Shown piece after piece: positions 45,965 to 58,793 of a stretch of 64,000 nt of DNA. How positions within the stretch are numbered: the stretch's first letter is position 1; the number at the start of each line of letters is the position of its first letter. The notes beneath the pieces are model-generated. The model was not told the DNA's origin. It saw only the letters and a program-made list of their open reading frames with translations, and ran no database searches. The stretch covers positions 2,790,001-2,854,000 of the forward strand of contig CM066309.1 in assembly GCA_033807695.1 (NCBI GenBank), given 5' to 3'. This stretch comes from Daedaleopsis sinensis (taxonomy: Eukaryota; Basidiomycota; Agaricomycetes; Polyporales; Polyporaceae). The position numbers and the translations under genes were made by a program.

Positions 45965-47514
45965 AGTTGGCGGTCGTCGTGGCGGTCGTGGACGAGGAGG
46001 ACGAGGGCGGGGCTATGGGCACATGTCGGACTAGTCACTCTCGCCCTTGTCAAACGTCTGCACCCGCACATACGATCTCCCCGGCGCTCAGGAGCCCATA
46101 CAGGCCACGTGCACGAGCGTGCACGGTGCCCACATATAAAGACGCCTATCAGATCTCTAGCGAGATCCGATCGTTATGAGATGTAACGTCGTTTGGCAAC
46201 CTTGCTCCTGACTCTGTACTTGACTATCTTAAATGGTCTCAAATTCAGGAAGGTTGTGAAGTGGGTTCGCAGTGTTGGCAATACGAAGGATACTGGTCGA
46301 AAGCTAGACGATAACCCACGTCGAGGACATTGCGCTCAGGCTGATTGGTGTACTACGGCTGTGATAGATAGCCTGGGAGAAGCCCAATGGGCTGGGAGAT
46401 CAAGTTGAAGTAGTTACGGTGGCGTTATACAGCGCAACGAGGTACTTTATCCGTAACCGGTCTGAGCAGATCACTGATCAGCAATTCGATGTATGTACCT
46501 ACCACATATGCATTGTATTGCACATCTCCGACTAAGGCCCCTTTGAAGCACACACTGTTGGCGGTGCGCACAGATTGTCTTGCCACCATGAGACTGTCAG
46601 TGGCGCGTTGTGGTTTGAGTGCTCCCAATGGCATACCACTCAGACCGTGATCATTGATACTCATCAACAGTTTGAAGGTGTTATCATACCGTTATTACAC
46701 ATTGACAGTGTCCGGGGCGGACCATCGCCCCTACGTGGAGGAGCTGTGGGCAGTGAGTCGAGACACACAATGATACGTCGCTGCGTACAGCGTCCACAAA
46801 TCGGCGGTCGATCAACATCAACAGAGGAATCCACTGAGCACGCGTAACCCATCTAGCTTCGAGTCCCCGGGACCCCATATCAAAGTCCTGAGGCCTCGAG
46901 GTTAGAGAGTCACATAACTATTACATCGGGCTGACGAGGAGAGGCTCGGTGAATGACTAGGGGGTCTGACTTATGATCGCAGTACCATCTAGTACCATGG
47001 GACTCGAGCTGAAATTTCGTGACAGATCGGGCTAGTACTAGGAGAAAGATATATAGTCCGGTTTGTCGGTGGAAAAATAGTATGATGATTTATCGGACGA
47101 GGAGCCAAATTAGTCGAGCAACGGTCGCGGTAGCCTATATCGGACTCATGCGCTGCTACAGTAGGCTATAGCAAGAGAGTACCGTGCTCAAAGCTTTGTG
47201 TATGCTCGGTCTACGTGCGAGGTGGCAGAGGAGTACTAGTTTGAACCTGTATAATCTTGGTTCAATCCGTGGGAAAGCTTTAGAAGAGTGGGAAATAGAT
47301 CGATACCGGATCGGGTACCTGCCTGTACCTGCGCCCAGTCTCAGCGGGCGAGCGCCGAGAAGGTATTGGATGAGTACTTATCGCGCTCTGTTCTCGCTCC
47401 CCAGGGCCCCGGGCCCATAGCTCAGACAGCATCGTCGACCACATCATGCGCCAATAACTACCCCAGCCTTGGTTCTCTCCTCTCCACCTTCACCACCTCC
47501 CCGCCGTCCGCGCC
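45965..47514. other. Divergent intergenic region of the DUF6533 pair
   Basis: About 1.55 kb between the two start codons. No gene is recognised. It contains repeated short CTAGTAC/TAGTAC words near 46960-47040. Both promoters must lie here. Confidence 0.5.
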
Positions 47515-49896
47515 ATGGCGGTCACTCTCATGGACGCAACTTACGCCGTCTCCGCCAGCCCACGCTCGACGGCTACGACCTTCATTCGCGTCATTTCCCT
47601 TTCTATAGCCTTTTACGAGTATGTCGCCAATCACATTCTCTCTCTCATCCTCCCCCGCCCCTTACGCACACCCATACAGTTACATCCTCACGCTCCCTGC
47701 GGAGTGGAGATTTTACTCAACCCAGCGTTCCTGGAGGATCAGCTCGGGCTGCATGCTCTTCATCGCCATCCGGTTCGTCCTCCCATCCTTCTCGTGCATT
47801 CCCACAGCCGGCTGATCGGCGACATCATCCAGCTACTCAAGCGTCGCGGTGCTCGTGCTCAGCAACCTCGGCTACTTTGGAGACTTCTTCACTCCTGAAT
47901 CATGTCAACGCTACTACCTCACTGCTCCTATTTTCAAAGGTGAGGGTTCGTTTGGTGCACATGCTAGCATACCCCGCCTCGATCGCTACTTCGGTGCGAC
48001 GCGTCGGACCAGAACACTCCGTGGGCAAATCTTTCGAAGGCAAGAAGGATTGCTTCTTTGGTACCGAAGGCCATGCTTCTATCGCTTGGTCAACGGTAGT
48101 TTGTTTGCTCTACCCCTGCTGCACAGTCAACTTCTCGCACCGAAGTGATGTGCCATGCTGACCTCATCTATCATCCTTTGCAGCGATACAAGTCACCGTG
48201 TCCCAGCTCATCCTAGGCCTCAGGTGTGTTATGTCCCAGTCATGCCATGCACTCTCTACTGATGGCAACGTCGACCCATAACACTCGCAGGACCATCAAC
48301 ATCTCTCGGCGCTCCAGACCAGTATATATCACGGTCGTTGTTTCGTTTGTACTTGCGACGGCGGTGAGCCATTTTCATAACATCAGCATTGTCCGTCCGT
48401 TCAAGTGTGCGTCGATCAGGCCCAATGGTCCCTCAACCTCTATAATCGCGTTGGTAAGCATCATTTTGGATCGAATCCAACAACTCATAGTGAGACGTCA
48501 ATTCCCAAATAGCCGTGCAAAGTCGAGTGAGTACCGAAGGCCTTCTCCCGATGTGTCGCTTGACTAATTGGTCGCGGCGTTAGCTCAATAAGTGAGTTTC
48601 ACATCTTCCCCATTCTTGGGCATACCTGACCATGTCCACTACAGTTGTACTCCCGGCAACAAGCCCCCGTTGCTCACTAGCTGGCTGTTCTACGTGTTTG
48701 TCATGGTTTATGATTTCATCGCCCTCGGCATTACGACTGCCTATCTGCTTCGATTGAATTCAAACCACGATAAGTGAGTGCGAGAACGCGCATATAGCCA
48801 CGTATCTGTACGCTGACCACGTCATCTTCGTAGCTTGGCTCGTCTCCTCAAAATGTACGATGCCACCGGACCCCTTCTCGTCCGTGCGCGATGGGCTGAT
48901 GACTGTGCGCTAGTATGTTAACGGACGGGCTCATATATTTTGTCGCATTAACCGGTACGTTCCTTCGACCACTCGCCGCCCGTACATCGATCCTAACTTT
49001 TGTTCAATCCTAGCCACAAACGTCTTGAACTTGCTCCTCTATCGGAGTACGGACGAGGCAACACAGGTATGTACTACAACATGCCATTGGTCCCCACACG
49101 TCTCACGGCTCGATCCTGACTGGTCGTAGAATGCTGGGTGAGTGCACACGTCTACATCGGAACGAACCTCTCCAACTGACATCTCCCGGCTGTCGTCGTT
49201 CTAGTGTCTCTCTTGGATACACTCTCACATGGATCATGACTCAACGTCTGCTCATCCACCTCCGCGGTACGTCCCTCCCAGCACCCCGCCCGCCCGCCCC
49301 TCACTAACCGTACCCCGCCGCCCATCATCTTCCCCCTCGCGCTTACAGACGCCGCCGCCGCGCACAACCGCCCGGCCACGACGCAGGTCGTGGTCAGCCG
49401 CCCGCTCACGTCCGCGCTCTCCGTCTCGCGCGCGATGCGCGAGTTCGACAGCAGGGACAAGCTCACGTCCGCGATCGACCTCGACCTCGACTGGAGCCTC
49501 TCGTCCCGCCGCGAGTCCGTGCCGCTGCGCACGCCCTCGCTCGGGCGCGGAGACGCGGCATTCGAGCCCGCGGCCGCAGACGCGTCCAAAGTCAACTCGC
49601 GGCCGCACTCGAGGGGGGTCGCGGGCCCCCGGACGGATGCTGTGTTGGTGTCGGTGTCGGAGGAGGGCGGCAGCGGGCGGCCTCGGCCTGCGCACGGTCG
49701 GGGCGCTGCGCGGGCAGAGGACGGGCGTGGAGCGGGCGGCCGGGAGGAGTTCGAGCTTGGCGTGCATGTGCTGGTCGAGGAGGTGGTCACGGTGGAGTAC
49801 GATCCCGAGGCGGGCGCGCGTGCACGGGGGCCGTATCGGCATCGCTCGCGGCGAAGCGGGCCGTGGCATGGTGAGGGCGGCAGGGGCGGGACGTGA
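47515..49896 (+). CDS. DUF6533 multi-pass membrane protein, copy 2
   Basis: Start MAVTLMDATYAVSAS; exon 1 ends in SIAFY and splices after GTATGTCG...CATACAG to DYILTLPAEWRFYSTQRSW. Further helices follow: VLVLSNLGYFGDFFT, TINISRRSRPVYITVVV, LLTSWLFYVFVMVYDFIALGI, DGLIYFVALTA-TNVLNLLLYRS, TLTWIMTQRLLIHLR. The tail TSALSVSRAMREFDSRDKLTSAIDLDLDW continues into a low-complexity acidic segment, ending at 49896. Exon-by-exon similarity to 43605-45964, tail included, shows an inverted duplication. Function unknown. Confidence 0.77.
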
Positions 49897-50795
49897 TGGC
49901 TGTCGCCGGTCGGTGTCCGGTGTCTCGGAGGTGAGTCGTGAATCCTGAATCCTGATTGCGTGGGTTGTGCTGTTTGGGGCTCGGCGTGCTGATCGTGTTC
50001 TTGTTCAGGACAAGTTACCTGCCGTCTTTCCGGTTGCTTGCCGTCCCTTGGGCCTTCTGAATCTCTTTTCGTTTGCGCCCACGTTCCACACTGACGTCCT
50101 CCCGGTTCGCCCCTACGCCCGTATGCCCGCCCAGGTGCCCGCTCCAAACCACGTCGACCACCATCCGTATACTATCCATATCTGCCACCGCTGTATCATC
50201 TTCTCCACACTGTCTACGCACCCTTGTTGCTCTCTGTAATATCATTGTATCATTATGTAGCTCTTACTCTACTCCCCTGGTAGCCGTCTGCCCGCCCTCT
50301 TTGCTGGCAGCCGTAGTCATAAACGTGTATTTTAAAATATTTAATACAGGTCTGCTCTCTTTCTTAGGTGGCCAGCTCAACAGCCTGCAGCGGTGTCAGC
50401 TTCTAGGGTACATAACGGAGGAGGCAGAGCGCGATGGGCATTGGGGGGCGAGGGTCGATGGTATGTTCGATCTAACGTGAGCTCTCAGTTCGCTTTCATG
50501 TATGGGTCCAACAGCGACACGCTCAATGCACCTCGGAGGCTCTCAATTCTGGCAATATTAATGGGTAGGGCATTCCGACCTTTGTGTTGAATCGTTCACC
50601 GCCGCCTTCTCGTTCATGCGTACACGTCGGAGGCTCTACAACTGTGTGCGATTTCATTACATATAATTCGTCGCGCAATTAAGAGCGCAGTGGGCAGTGT
50701 GCAAGCATTGGACGTGTGGTCTAGTACATTTTTCTTGATTCTCGATTCTCTCGAACAGATTCCGAGGCGGCAGACAGCAAACCCTCCCCGTGATT
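49897..50795. other. Intergenic between DUF6533 copy 2 and LYS2 (convergent)
   Basis: About 0.9 kb holding two 3' UTRs. No gene is seen. Confidence 0.5.
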
Positions 50796-53700
50796 TTAAT
50801 TGCCACTCCGTCCGACGGCCTTCACGATGGTCCCGGGGGCATGCACCAGCTTCGGCAGCGTCTTCTCCGCGCCCTCGACCGTCGGCCTAGCCAGGAACTC
50901 AGCGTCGACGAGCCACGCCAGGTACTTGCCCATCAGCTCCTCGTCCACCGTCCCGTTCAATCCCTCCCCTCCCCCAGCGCCCTCCCGCACGTGCGGCGCG
51001 AGCAGCGCGCGCATGTTCGCGTCGTCGAGCTCGGGCGCCTTGGTGCTCGTCGGCAGGTCGTCGAGCACGAAGTGCAGCAGCGGGAAGAGCGCGTTGTCCT
51101 GCACGTCCATCACGTGCTTCTCGAGCAGCCGCCGCCAGACGAGGTACTCGCACTGCGCGGTCGCGTACCCGTAGCGCGCGAGCGCGCCGAGGAACGCGTT
51201 GAACGTCGGGCGCGGGGCCGCGGTCACGTGCAGCACGCTCAGCGCGTCCGCGGGCGGCGCGAGGGGCGCGAGGGCGGCGAGGGCGCAGCAGCGCGCGACG
51301 TGGTCGACGGGGACCATATTCACCGTGTTGTTGATATCCGGGACGAGGCCGAGCTGGATGCAGCCCTTGACAAGCCGCCAGAGGAAGTCGTCCGTGTTCG
51401 TCACTGGGAGCGACGTTCGTCAGTAAAATGACGGCCGTGTCCGATATAACGGGGTATGCGTGAGGCCGACGTACCTGCTGAGCCCGAGTCGCCGACGACG
51501 TACCCGGGGCGCACGATGTGCCCGCGGAGACCGCGCCTGCCTGCCTCGAAGAGGAGCTTCTCGGACACCCATTTGCTCTGGCCGTAGCCAGTCTTGAGCG
51601 TCGTGCGCGCGCCCTCGAGGTCATCGCTCTCTGGGACGGCGCCGACGCTGTCGGACAGTTGGACGTAGTACTCGGTGTCGATCGCGGATGTTGAGGAGAC
51701 GAAGACGAAGAGCTTGGGCTTGCCGGTCGCCGCGAGTTCGACCGCGGTGAGCGTCCCAACGACGTTGGCTGAGCGGAGCTTCTCGTAGGGATATACCCAG
51801 TGGACCTGGCAGAGGTGTGAGCAAACCAGCTAACAACGGAAGGCTACAAGCGCGGGTGACTCACAAGAGCCCCATTGTGGATAATACTGTCGGCCTCTCC
51901 GGCGACGCGCATCCAGGCAGAACTGTCCAGCCCGAAACGCGGTCTGTCGAGATCGCCGCGCACGACTTCCAGCCGGCCGCTCTTAACCCAATCTTCGTCC
52001 CAGACCCCACGTCCGATGGCAGCATCGCGGAGGCGGTCTACCGCCTTGGAGTCGTCGGAGGCACGGACGAGACAGATGACTTTCTTGACCCGCTCGGTGC
52101 GCTGAAGCAAGTCGCGCATGATGAATGCACCAAGGAAGCCCGTCGCCCCGGTCAAAAACACGGTGAGCGTACGGCTGGCGTACTCGCTAGACACAGACGG
52201 GTAAGACGGCTGGAGCTCCGCCAAGAGCCTCTCATAATCATCGTGGTACTCGACCTTCCTGGTCGCCCGGCCGGACGACTCGGCCGAGGCAGAAACGGGC
52301 GATTGTGGCTCTATGTTAGACCCGGCGAGTCCGAGGTCGGCGTTGCGCATGCGCTCGACCGCGTCTGCCAGGGCGGCGATCGTAGGCTTGTCGAACACGA
52401 GCCCGAGGGGCGCTTCAATGAGGAACGCCTTGCGGATCTCGAAGATGAGACGCGTCGCGAGGATTGAGTGACCACCGAGGTCGAAGAAGCTTTCGTCGAG
52501 CGGCAAGGGGGTGGGCGCGTTGGGCAGGATACGCGACCAAATGGTTCGAATGGCCTCCTCGGTTGGACTAGCGGCAGGCCCGCGGGCAGGCTCGGATGGT
52601 GCGGCCTGTGCCGTGTCGGGGAAGGGGAGGGCGGGCTTGTCGATCTTGCCGTTCGGGTTCAGGGGCATACGCTTAAGAGGAACGAATACTGGGAAGGCGA
52701 TGAGCACTGTCATGAAATGGTCTGATAGGCGACTTACGAGTAGGCACACTATAGCTGGGAAGCTTCTTCTTGAGGTACTCCCGGATCTCTTTGATGAGTC
52801 GCCTATACTTACGCATGCCACTGACAAGACCTTTGTCCTCGTCCTCTACGACATCGCTAGCGTATTCGTCCAAGGCAGGGCCGCCCACCGGCACGAAGTA
52901 TGTGACGAGAATCTTCTCTTCGTCCTTGTCCCTCCGCACGAGCGTCACATTCTCGCGCACCATCGGGTGCTGGCTGAGGTGCGTGTCGATCTCCCCAAGC
53001 TCAATACGGAAACCACGAATCTTCACCTGATCGTCCGCGCGCCCTGTACACTCGACAATACCGTCGGGGAGGTAGCGACCAAGATCTCCAGAGCGATACA
53101 TCCTATCGCGCACGCCCTTCCAGAACTGAGCCTCGGGACCGGGAGGCTTGCCTTCTGGCGGATTAGCGATGGTGTCCGGGCGTGGCGGAGCATCCGCGCA
53201 GAACCAGTTCATGACGAACTTTTCCGCGGTCGCCTGCGGGTCAGAGTACCCCTCCGCCAGGCCGCCGGAGCGGACATAGATCTCTCCAACCTCGCCGACG
53301 GCACATGGGATGTTGCGGTCATTGCGGTTCACCACAAGTAGTTGGACATCGATCATGCCCTCGCCTGCGGGCATGATGTCCTTTTGGGTTGCAAGGAATG
53401 TGGCGTCCTCGGTGATAGAAGGGATGAGGAAATACGAGACCGCGCGTTGCGTCTCGGTGGTGCCGTACATGTTCACGATACGAACATTGGCGGCCAAGGA
53501 TTGCAAGCGAAGGCAGTCTCGCTTGGTGAGGACGTCTCCGACGAAGAAGGCGTTGCGGAGAGACGGGATCTGTCGCGTCGCTTGTGCGGAGAGCAGTTGA
53601 CCCATGGCTGGAGTGAGATGCGTCACCGTAACCTCGTTGTCAGCCATCCACTCCGCGAGGCGTCCAGGTGTGCCAATGTCGTCTGCAGTGGGAACGTACA

Positions 53701-55330
53701 GACTTGCACCGAAGAACAGCGGCGTGAACACTGGAAAATATGATATTAGAGAATAGTGGGATTCCTAGGATCTCGACTCACTGTCGCGCTGAATAGGGTC
53801 GTGGGCGATGCCACTCAGCATGGTGAACCTGGACTGTTCCCCGATACCAAACCTCTCTCCCATCCAAGGGAAGAAGTGCGTCAAGCTATAGTGCCGTCCC
53901 TTGACACCTTTGGGTATCCCAGTACTGCCGCTCGTGAACGAGAGTGTGGCGACGCTGTCCGGACCAAGAGGAATGTCCGGGTCAGTGTCTGCGAGGAGCA
54001 TTTGCGGCGCGAGGACATCTTCGGACCCCTCTGTCCTAGCGCCTCCTGCCACTGCGCCGCCAGCGAGCAGCTCCAAAGCCGGTACCTCTACACGGATTTG
54101 CAGCTCCGTGGAGATGAACTCCCGCACGGACGGCGAGATTTTCCCGGCACCCTTGAGGACCACAAGCGCGCGAGGTTGCGCCACCTTGAGGTAGATCGTC
54201 TGCCTTGATGGAGGGTATGCTGGGTCAATTACTGAGAAGGTCGCGCCGGCCTTGAGAACTGCCATTACAGCCACGACGAGCTCGACGCTGCGATATGCGT
54301 AGACCATCACAACCTCCTCTCGCTGCAAGCCGCCTTCGAGAAGATGATGCGCGAGGATGTTGGATGCATGGAGTATCTGGCTGTATGTGAACGTCCGCTT
54401 CTCCTGCGACTCGTCCAGATTATCGGCAGGAATGCATTGGACCACACACTCGCGCCCTGGCCACTGTCTGGCATTGCGGGAGAAGATGTGGGGAATGGCA
54501 CCCTTGAAGTCGCACCAGTTGAGATCGGCCGTAGGATTTGGGAGCTTTGCGCGTTGGGAAGGGGTGAGGAGCGGGATGGATCCAATGGGTGCAAGAGGGT
54601 TGGCTGCGACTCTGCGAAGGAGGACAGAGAGCTGCTCGATTATACACGATATTCGAGCCGAGGTGAAAAGCAGGGAGTTGTAGAGAGTACGGAGTGAGAT
54701 GTGAGGTGCGATCGAGGAGCGAGTAGACTCTTGCTGGCGCGTGACGAAGATTGTGAGGTCGGATGTGAGGCTCGTGGTTCGAAGAAACTGCTCCTGTGGC
54801 GAGTCTGTCTCGTCGAAGAAGCGGACGCGGAAGAGCGGTCGTGAACCCTCGACGGTCTCGGCCTTGTCCTTGCCCAGTGCGCGCGTGATAGACTCATACG
54901 GCACAATATCCGCCTCAGCCTCTCGTTCGACCTGCTGTACTTTGCGCACAACGGCCCAGAAAGGATCTTCCGGTCCAACAGCAAGACGAAGAACCAAAGG
55001 GTCCCGGGCAGAGGCAGATGATGAGCCGATGAGCAAATCTGTGTCGCCAGTGTACCTGTGAAGGAGAACAGAGAAGGCAGCGAGGAGCAAGTGGAATGCT
55101 GAAGGTGGGGGTGTCATTGTTTCGGCAGAGTCGTCATCAGGATCGTCGTCGTTTTCGCTGTACAAGGCAAGCTTCATGAGCCCGATGCATGTCTGCTCAG
55201 ATAGCTCGGCTGTCGCAGCAGCTTCCACCAGTCTGTGTCCTCCCGTTGGCCGGGGATAGTCGGTGGGCAGAGCTATCTCCGGCAGATTTTGAAGTCGAGC
55301 AACGACTCGGGAAAGACGATCTTCGGCCAT
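50796..55330 (-). CDS. LYS2: L-2-aminoadipate reductase
   Basis: Reduces alpha-aminoadipate to its semialdehyde in the fungal lysine pathway. It starts at 55330 ([27 protein letters not shown]), a typical Lys2 N-terminus. An adenylation domain follows, with the P-loop-like [20 protein letters not shown] near 53900 and [13 protein letters not shown] near 53090. The carrier domain has [12 protein letters not shown] near 52470; its Ser accepts phosphopantetheine. The C-terminal short-chain reductase domain has [15 protein letters not shown] near 52160 and [13 protein letters not shown] near 51570. Introns lie near 53790-53732, 52740-52690, 51850-51810 and 51470-51405. It ends KAVGRSGN at 50796. 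No disruption seen. It needs a phosphopantetheinyl transferase (Lys5) encoded elsewhere. Confidence 0.95.
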
Positions 55331-55782
55331 CTTGTAGACTCTAGTTAAGATAGTCGCAAACTAGCCCGCACCGTTGATCGTGCAAATGGTGACCTTGAGA
55401 AGTTGTTAAATGACTCGACTCGGCGCGCCTAGGCGTATATTGCAAAACACTCACAGAGATTTTTGCCTTGCCGCTTTCAGGTGATGTGCTGATGGACTCA
55501 CTACGAGGGTGAGTAGTACGGGATGTCACGGTCGAGTCAAAGTCGCAGTCAAGTTGGTCAGATTAGATTGGATCTAATGTGGTGGAAGGGCCGATTAGAT
55601 TAGATAGAGTTTCTACATCGTACATAATGCTGCACCTACCAGCGTCTCTGTGGCTGCTGCAGCAACCACCATTCCATACAGCAACCCCAAGGTCAGTGGT
55701 GGTCGAACCTTTCGAGTCTGCGAACGGTTGTATATGAATCCTCAAGTTTACTCACAAGCTCTGGATCAGTTACTTCTACGAT
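55331..55782. promoter_or_regulatory. Divergent promoter region LYS2 / RBR ligase
   Basis: 450 bp between opposite start codons. No specific binding site was identified. An unusual local cluster of GATTAGATT/GATCTAAT words occurs at 55560-55610. Confidence 0.45.
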
Positions 55783-58104
55783 ATGGCGGAGGTCGCGATC
55801 CACTCCAACAATGACATGCTTAATGAACTCCTGATAGCCAAACTCCTTGAAGACGACATGCGCGAGCTGGAGAACACTCGCGCAGCCGAGGACCTTCAGC
55901 TTAAGGAAGCTATGGCAAGCTCTGCGTTGGCTGCCGGTCGTTTTCCAAAGAAAGTCAACCGCGCGGGACAAAGTGGGGGATCCATTATTCGCGACGACCA
56001 AGATGCCGTGTTCGACATTCTCGCAGCCGAAATTAACGCTAACAAGGATGCAATTATGGCGCAAACGATACAACACGCTGAGGACAGTAACATGGCGGCG
56101 AGCAGACAGTATGCCCAGAAGCTCGCTGCTGCGGAAAAGAAGTTTCTCCTGGATGCTGAATTCGCTCGGCGTCTCCAACAGTCAATTGACAATGGGGAAG
56201 ACGAGGATAGTGACATTGACAGGCGCGATGCTGAGAGGTAACTCTTGTACTCCTGTGTATTGATCTCGAGATACTCACTAGCATACTAGCGTTCTTGGGC
56301 AGGATGCTATTGAAACAATCATGGTGATTCCCTTCCGTAGCCTAGCAGAATATATGACAATGCTGATATAATGATAGGCTTTGGATTTGAATGAAAAGGG
56401 CAAAGGAAAGCTCTCTTCATCTCAGGAGAAAGGCAAAGGACACGCGACTGCGTGTCTTCCTATTGTCAAGAAGGAGGAACTTGAAGATTCCCCGAGTCTG
56501 CAGCCCATATGCGGCATCTGCATGGAGCCCTTCCAAGCTACACACTCTCCACAAGCTGCCTCACTTTCCGCCAATTCTTCCTCCCGGTTGCAGTTCGGCA
56601 CATATCTTCCTTGCCCAAATTCGCATGGCTACTGTCACTCTTGCCTCAGCACCTACATCAACAGCAAGTTGGACCCAGACGACACGGGCATCGGTAGCCA
56701 CAGCAATGTGGTCTTCCCTATCAGATGTCCTGAATGTATCATTGCCGATTGGCCGCAAGGTATTCCAGACGTCATCGCTGAGCGTGTCCTCTCCGAAAAG
56801 GCCATGATATTGTGGGTGAGTCATAATTTGCCCAGAACATGTTACAACGTCCAACGTTTCGTACACCAGCATCACCAGAAGCTCCTCGACAGTGCTCCAC
56901 GGTACTACTGTCCCAATCCGCGGTGCTCGGCCCTCGTCCAAGTCGACGAAGATTCCGAGGATCCCCAGGCTATCTGTCCGTCTTGTGACGTCGTTATATG
57001 CGTGCCTTGTCGCGTGATTTGGCATGACGGTCCGTGCTTCGCTGAGAATTTCATGAGCTCGCGACTTATCAGGTCTATTCATAGAGTTTACTTGTGAGGA
57101 ATATCAGGTGAATAACCACACGCACTATCAGGTTGGCTCGTGTGCAAACACTTCCTTAGGCGTTGCCTCTGGACGAACGGTCGCCAGACGATCAGAAGGC
57201 TCTTCAGCTGATGAAGGCAAGTAATAATGACCTTCACCCCGATGTTATCTCACACTCTAGTTTCAGGCCCAGAATTGGCGTAGATGTCCCAGCTGCGCGG
57301 TTGGTCTCTTTCGCTATCTCTGAAAAATTCTGTTCTGAGCTCACGTATTGTAGGTCATTGTGGAGTTGACAGTAGGCTGCAATCATATCACATGCCGCTG
57401 CAAGACTGAGTTTTGCTTCAAATGTGGTTGTAAGTTACTCACCCGGTCACTATATTCCCGACACTTTGCTCATGTCCGTAATTGCTTGAATACAGCCTTG
57501 TGGGATGCCAGAAGAAGTCAGTGCTCGCGCGAGCCATCCTGCGAGTTGTGGGACGAAGAGCTGCTTCTCGAGGAGCGCGAGCGTCAACGAGAACGCGAGC
57601 AGCAACATAGACACGCTGGGTTAGGCGGACTACCACTCCGAGTTGTGCGCGACCTCCCACCTCCGCCGTACCGTCCCGCCCCTGTGCAGGTCGACTACCA
57701 CGCACAGGTCGACTACCACGCACCGGTCGACTACCACGCACAGGTCGACCACCACGTACAGGTCGACTACTACGACGATCTCTCTTGGATGGACGATCCC
57801 GGTATGTACAATTCGAATCGATACCTTGGGAGCTTAGGAGGTTGACATCCTGGCTTGAATCACAGACGTACTATGCACTCGTCATGCGTTCACCGCGAAC
57901 ATGATCGACTCTCTCACATGCCAGTACTGCCAGACCCGGCTGAACTCGGTCGCGGACTTGCGCTACCATCTGACCCACGTTCGCTGGCACCCTGTGTACG
58001 CATGCTGCGGCAAGTTCTTCAAGCGCGATGTGGACCTCGAGCGCCATCTCAATGCCCCATTCACGAGGTTTGGCGAGCACGCGTACGGCTTTCGCCGCAA
58101 CTAA
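55783..58104 (+). CDS. RBR-type E3 ubiquitin ligase with C-terminal zinc-finger extension
   Basis: Starts MAEVAIHSNNDMLNELLIAKLLEDD; the first ~150 residues are charged helices. RING1 is near 56508-56740 (CGICMEPF...CPNSHGYCHSCLSTYI...CPEC). The IBR domain is near 56900-57045 (RYYCPNPRCSALVQ...CPSCDVVICVPC). RING2 is split over introns (AQNWRRCPSC, then VELTVGCNHITCRCKTEFCFKCG), with the expected catalytic Cys in GCNHITC-RC. A coiled Glu/Arg stretch (LLLEERERQREREQQ) follows, then a tandem VDYHAQ repeat (57690-57775). After an intron at 57805 come two C2H2-like elements (CQYCQTRL...H, YACCGKFF...H) ending at 58104. RBR ligases transfer ubiquitin through a thioester on RING2. The substrate is unknown. 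Confidence 0.82.
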
Positions 58105-58793
58105 AGGCGGGGCTAGAGGAGGCGTTCACAACCTAGGGGATCATCTAGCGTTTCGAAGTCAGAGTCAGGTTACGTGACCGGTCAATGACTTGTAGATGAC
58201 CGGACCTGACCTATACCCACAACTCATTGGACCTACGAGTTAGTTGGCTACGCATGCGCGTATTTACAATCCTGTCTCTCCTCCGCTCTAAACAGCATGG
58301 CGAGTGACAAGACTAGGTACCGGTCAAGTCAAGCGCAAGCAATTGCCAACGGCTGATAGCCCACATGAATTCGAAGGATCCAAACGCACGATGTTATGGC
58401 CGAACTACCACGTATGTCATTCACACAAAGTTCTCTACTAACTTACGCAATTAGGGACTGCCTCGGACGTTGTGTACTGACTATCATCTTTCTTTACTGC
58501 CAAACATCATACTGCAAGCAAAGCATTGTTCCATATTGAGCAATGCCTTGCCTTCTATCTTCAACCACCACGCGGTTCTCGCAATAAACCGCCACTGTCC
58601 TGATCCGCCCTCTGCGGCGAGTCACACGTCCAGATATTCTTGCCACTTACTTAGTAACCTACCCTCAATATTCAAATTTCGTGGACCGGTGTAGAGGTTA
58701 ATATGAGGCTGTGCATCAACGAGACGGACGAACTCATAACTCCCCTCAGGAGTATCTTCAGAACCTCACCCCCACCGCTCTTACTTTTATCTC
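58105..58793. other. Intergenic RBR / methyltransferase
   Basis: About 690 bp with no recognisable gene. Confidence 0.5.

Noticed and set aside
46131..46142. TATA-like box (CATATAAAG) in the DUF6533 intergenic region
   Set aside because: It lies on the plus strand more than 1.3 kb from the plus-strand start and faces away from the minus-strand gene, so no gene can be assigned to it.
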